Shown here piece by piece: positions 61,847 through 64,000 of a stretch of 64,000 nucleotides of DNA. Position 1 is the first letter of the stretch. Every line of letters begins with the position of its first letter. A program made the translations under genes and the position numbers. This DNA comes from CAYQUO01 sp964420835. Its GTDB lineage: Bacteria; Chloroflexota; Anaerolineae; Anaerolineales; Anaerolineaceae. The stretch covers positions 1 through 64,000 of the forward strand of contig CAYQUO010000005.1 in assembly GCA_964420835.1 (NCBI GenBank), given 5' to 3'. Under the pieces are notes generated by a model that had not been told where the DNA came from, ran no database searches, and saw only the letters and a list, made by a program, of their open reading frames with translations.

Positions 61847-62544
61847 AAATCATATCCAACGAAAAATTAATAGCAAAAAACAAGAAAATCGGTCAGGTCA
61901 CCACATTTGTAAGTTTGGGGATCCTGTTATTGGGTTTTGTCGCTACTTTCAGCCCCCAGTATATGAATTGGTCAATGCTGGCCCTTGTAACCGGCTTCAT
62001 TCTCTCACAGGTCGGCATCTATTTTGGTTCCCGTTTTGGCAAATCACCACGCCCGGATGAACAGATCTCTGCAGCCTTAAAAGGGCTGGGCGAAAAATAT
62101 AATCTTTACCATTACATGACAGATGTATCCCATCTCCTGGTGGGACCGGCTGGAATCTGGGTGTTCTTGCCATACGCCCAAAAGGGAATCATCACCTACG
62201 ATGAAACCAAAAATCGCTGGAGGCAAAAAGGTGGAAACCTGTTTATGAAATTATTTGGACAGGATTCACTTGGTCGGCCAGATGTTGAAATAAAGGCCGC
62301 ATTGACATCCGCAGAGAAATATCTAACCAAGGTAATTAACAAAGAGTTTTCAACCCCGGCGGTACAACCTGTGCTGGTGTTTACAAATAACGAGACAGAA
62401 GTAAATTGCCCCAATGCTCCGGTTCTTACCATCCATGCTGAGAAGGTCAAGGATCACTTAAGAAAAACCGCCAAGGAGAACCCCATCCCTGTTGAGACAC
62501 TGAATGCCCTTCAACGAAAGTTGCCCCAGGATTCAATCCTTTAA
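61843..62544 (+). CDS. membrane protein with a NERD-like domain
   Basis: The 233-residue protein has two membrane helices (about 20-36 and 43-60) and a C-terminal domain. The stretch LYHYMTDVSHLLVGPAGIWVFLPYAQKGIITY and later VQPVLVFTN and VLTIHAEKVKDHL resemble the NERD nuclease-related fold, though catalytic residues are not clear. It is coupled to plsX, but the link may only be transcriptional. Confidence 0.6.
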   Translation: MKIISNEKLIAKNKKIGQVTTFVSLGILLLGFVATFSPQYMNWSMLALVTGFILSQVGIYFGSRFGKSPRPDEQISAALKGLGEKYNLYHYMTDVSHLLVGPAGIWVFLPYAQKGIITYDETKNRWRQKGGNLFMKLFGQDSLGRPDVEIKAALTSAEKYLTKVINKEFSTPAVQPVLVFTNNETEVNCPNAPVLTIHAEKVKDHLRKTAKENPIPVETLNALQRKLPQDSIL

Positions 62545-62630
62545 TTCATTATCCATATCTATTGGATCATCATTGTTGTTGGACGTTTTCTGTTGGCTCT
62601 AGAAATTAATTTAAAAATTCTAATTAATTT

Positions 62631-63284
62631 TCACAAATATTCTTTTAGACTGTGTTCCACAGCGTAGGCTGCTGCTTCAGCGCGGTTACTGACCCCCAGT
62701 TTGGAAAGAATGCTACTGACATAATTGCGGACAGTCCCTTCCCCAAGATACAAGGCTTTGGCGATTTCGCGGTTTGTTTTCCCTTCCGAGACCAGAATCA
62801 ACACATGTTTCTCTTGCTGAGATAAATTTGAAAAAGCAGATGCCTCCTCTTCCTTAACCGATCTGCGTACTTCTTCAATCACCCGTTTTGTAACTGCAGA
62901 ATCAAGAAGAGCTTCACCTCTTCCAACAGCTTCCAGGGCATGGATCAACTCCTCCCCACCGATCTGTTTTAATACGTACCCCGAGGCTCCGGCACGAATG
63001 GCAGAAAACAACATCTCATCCTCGGCATAGGATGTCAGCATCATTACCCGTATTCCCGGATGGTTGCGGGTGATCTCTTCACACGCTTCAATACCGGATA
63101 TACCCGGAAGACGTATGTCCATTAAAACAATATCTGGTTTTAATCTTGCCGTCTGTTCCAGGGCTTCCTTTGCCGTACCCGCCTCGCCGATCACCTCAAA
63201 CTGCGGGTGATGTTCGAGAAGAGTTTGTAACCCAAGGCGGACCACTTCATGGTCATCTACGATCAATAATCGTTGTTTGTTCAT
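62631..63284 (-). CDS. NarL/LuxR-family response regulator
   Basis: The 217-residue regulator has a receiver domain (phosphoacceptor Asp56 in IVLMDIRLPG) and a C-terminal LuxR-type helix-turn-helix (about 155-213; SEGKTNREIAKAL, GTVRNYVSSILSKLGV). It resembles DevR/LiaR regulators. The frame opens at 63299, but the promoter places transcription start there, so the ATG at 63284 is preferred. No kinase gene is adjacent. Confidence 0.9.
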   Translation of the reverse strand: MNKQRLLIVDDHEVVRLGLQTLLEHHPQFEVIGEAGTAKEALEQTARLKPDIVLMDIRLPGISGIEACEEITRNHPGIRVMMLTSYAEDEMLFSAIRAGASGYVLKQIGGEELIHALEAVGRGEALLDSAVTKRVIEEVRRSVKEEEASAFSNLSQQEKHVLILVSEGKTNREIAKALYLGEGTVRNYVSSILSKLGVSNRAEAAAYAVEHSLKEYL

Positions 63285-63305
63285 TCTAGTTGAACCCATG
63301 AATCA

Positions 63306-63334
63306 AGTATAGCCATCACTGATATATTTGACAA
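63306..63334 (-). promoter_or_regulatory. promoter for the LuxR-type regulator
   Basis: On the minus strand TTGTCA (63329-63334) and TATACT (63306-63311) are 17 bases apart, with a predicted start about 63299. Confidence 0.55.
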
Positions 63335-63368
63335 GGGATATCCCAATTCAACCCGCCTTATAGATCAT

Positions 63369-64000
63369 TTATTGGATCTCCATTGTTACCGGGCAATGAT
63401 CCGACCCCTCCACATCACCATGAATAACAACAGATCTGATTGAGTCAACCAACGAATCGGATACAAGAAAATAATCGATCCGCCACCCAATATTCCGCCG
63501 TCTGGCACCAAATCGGTAAGTCCACCAGGTATATTCAATTTTTTCGCGGTAAAGTAATCTGTAAACATCTTTGAACCCATGCTCGAGGTAGAGATCGATC
63601 ATTGCCCGTTCTTCCGCCAGAAATCCTGAGGTTTTACTGTTTTCTTTCGGATTGGCAAGGTCGATTTCATTATGGGCCGTATTAAAATCCCCCCCAATGA
63701 TGATGGATTTTCCTTCTTGGTGCAGTTGATCACATTGCCTCAGAAGCAGATCGTAAAATTCCAGTTTAAAATCAACCCGTTCCTGACTGCGCTGGCCATT
63801 TGGAAAATAGATATTAAATAAATAGAACTTTTCAAAAACGGTCAAAATCACTCTGCCTTCGTCATCAAATCGCTCCTCCCCCAACCCGTATGAAACCTGT
63901 GAGGGCAATTTTTTTGAATAGGTAACAACACCGCTGTATCCTGGTTTGGTGCCAGAATTCCAATACATTTCATAACCGGGCAGGTTTCGGTCGTCAACCG
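63369..64000 (-). CDS. exodeoxyribonuclease III (partial, 5' end outside the window)
   Basis: The reading frame stays open to the window edge, so the N-terminus is missing. Visible motifs are YEMYWNSGTKPGYSGV, the Asn of NIYFPNG, GGDFNTAHNEIDLANP, WRIDYFLVS and the final GSDHCPV, which hold the metal-binding and catalytic Asp/His of the ExoIII/AP endonuclease family. It repairs abasic sites. The 84-base gap to the regulator gene carries that gene's promoter. Confidence 0.92.
   Translation of the reverse strand, partial: VDDRNLPGYEMYWNSGTKPGYSGVVTYSKKLPSQVSYGLGEERFDDEGRVILTVFEKFYLFNIYFPNGQRSQERVDFKLEFYDLLLRQCDQLHQEGKSIIIGGDFNTAHNEIDLANPKENSKTSGFLAEERAMIDLYLEHGFKDVYRLLYREKIEYTWWTYRFGARRRNIGWRIDYFLVSDSLVDSIRSVVIHGDVEGSDHCPVTMEIQ

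Noticed and set aside
62585..62632. AT-rich inverted repeats between the membrane protein and LuxR-type regulator genes as a terminator
   Set aside because: The repeats are nearly all A/T and self-complementary by composition, so stem stability is doubtful.
1..64000. Insertion sequences, phage genes, CRISPR arrays, toxin-antitoxin pairs, rRNA genes
   Set aside because: None were seen on either strand.

Overview
The window is a gene-dense bacterial chromosome segment with no rRNA, CRISPR array, transposase or phage gene. The gene set suggests Chloroflexota, probably Anaerolineae: a fused transaldolase/glucose-6-phosphate isomerase, a single-chain ADP-forming acetate-CoA ligase, two-subunit glycine decarboxylase, TrmFO, small zinc-ribbon/TPR proteins, and frequent TTG and GTG starts. 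This placement is inference; no marker was searched.

Layout. 1-3630: glycine cleavage genes gcvH-gcvPA-gcvPB behind a near-consensus promoter, then an orphan Flp-type pilin. 3727-6456 (minus): alaS with its own promoter. 6522-19132 (minus): a compact block of rpoN, a soluble GAF-PAS histidine kinase, an NtrC-type activator without a DNA-binding domain, a two-helix membrane protein, a TPR-rich protein of about 1770 residues, and a TPR protein with a gingipain-like (clan CD) cysteine peptidase domain. Near-perfect sigma-54 promoters lie before rpoN and before the membrane protein, and a terminator closes the block. 19196-22842: trmFO, an M28 peptidase and hflX. 22971-27267: rpmF, a methyltransferase, a PPM phosphatase and secD-secF. 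27302-34010: a methyltransferase, a membrane protein, an SDR threonine dehydrogenase, a zinc-ribbon membrane protein and the acetate-CoA ligase. 34160-39685: a cell-surface glycan cluster (GT-C-like protein, GT2, WbqC, methyltransferase, WecE-type aminotransferase). 39682-41267 (minus): pterin/folate genes. 41490-47376: tkt-rpiB-tal/pgi and an SPOUT RNA methyltransferase. 47410-49382 (minus): rfbB-rfbA. 49506-51801: glpK and rplY. 51892-53952 (minus): NUDIX, TPR/zinc-ribbon protein and trmI. 54545-54754: cspA. 54814-57337 (minus): small membrane protein, mnmA and cysteine desulfurase. 57451-62544: phosphohexomutase, tatD, polyprenyl synthase, plsX and a membrane protein, with tRNA-Leu(GAG) on the opposite strand. 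62631-64000 (minus): a LuxR-type regulator and an exoA gene that runs off the end.

Most genes are housekeeping: one-carbon metabolism, the non-oxidative pentose phosphate pathway, tRNA modification, secretion, lipid precursors and dTDP-sugar synthesis. The exceptional region is 6522-19132. It appears to carry its own sigma factor, kinase, activator and matching promoters next to the only unfamiliar genes in the window. I read it as a self-contained, self-amplifying regulatory and effector module; its function is unknown.
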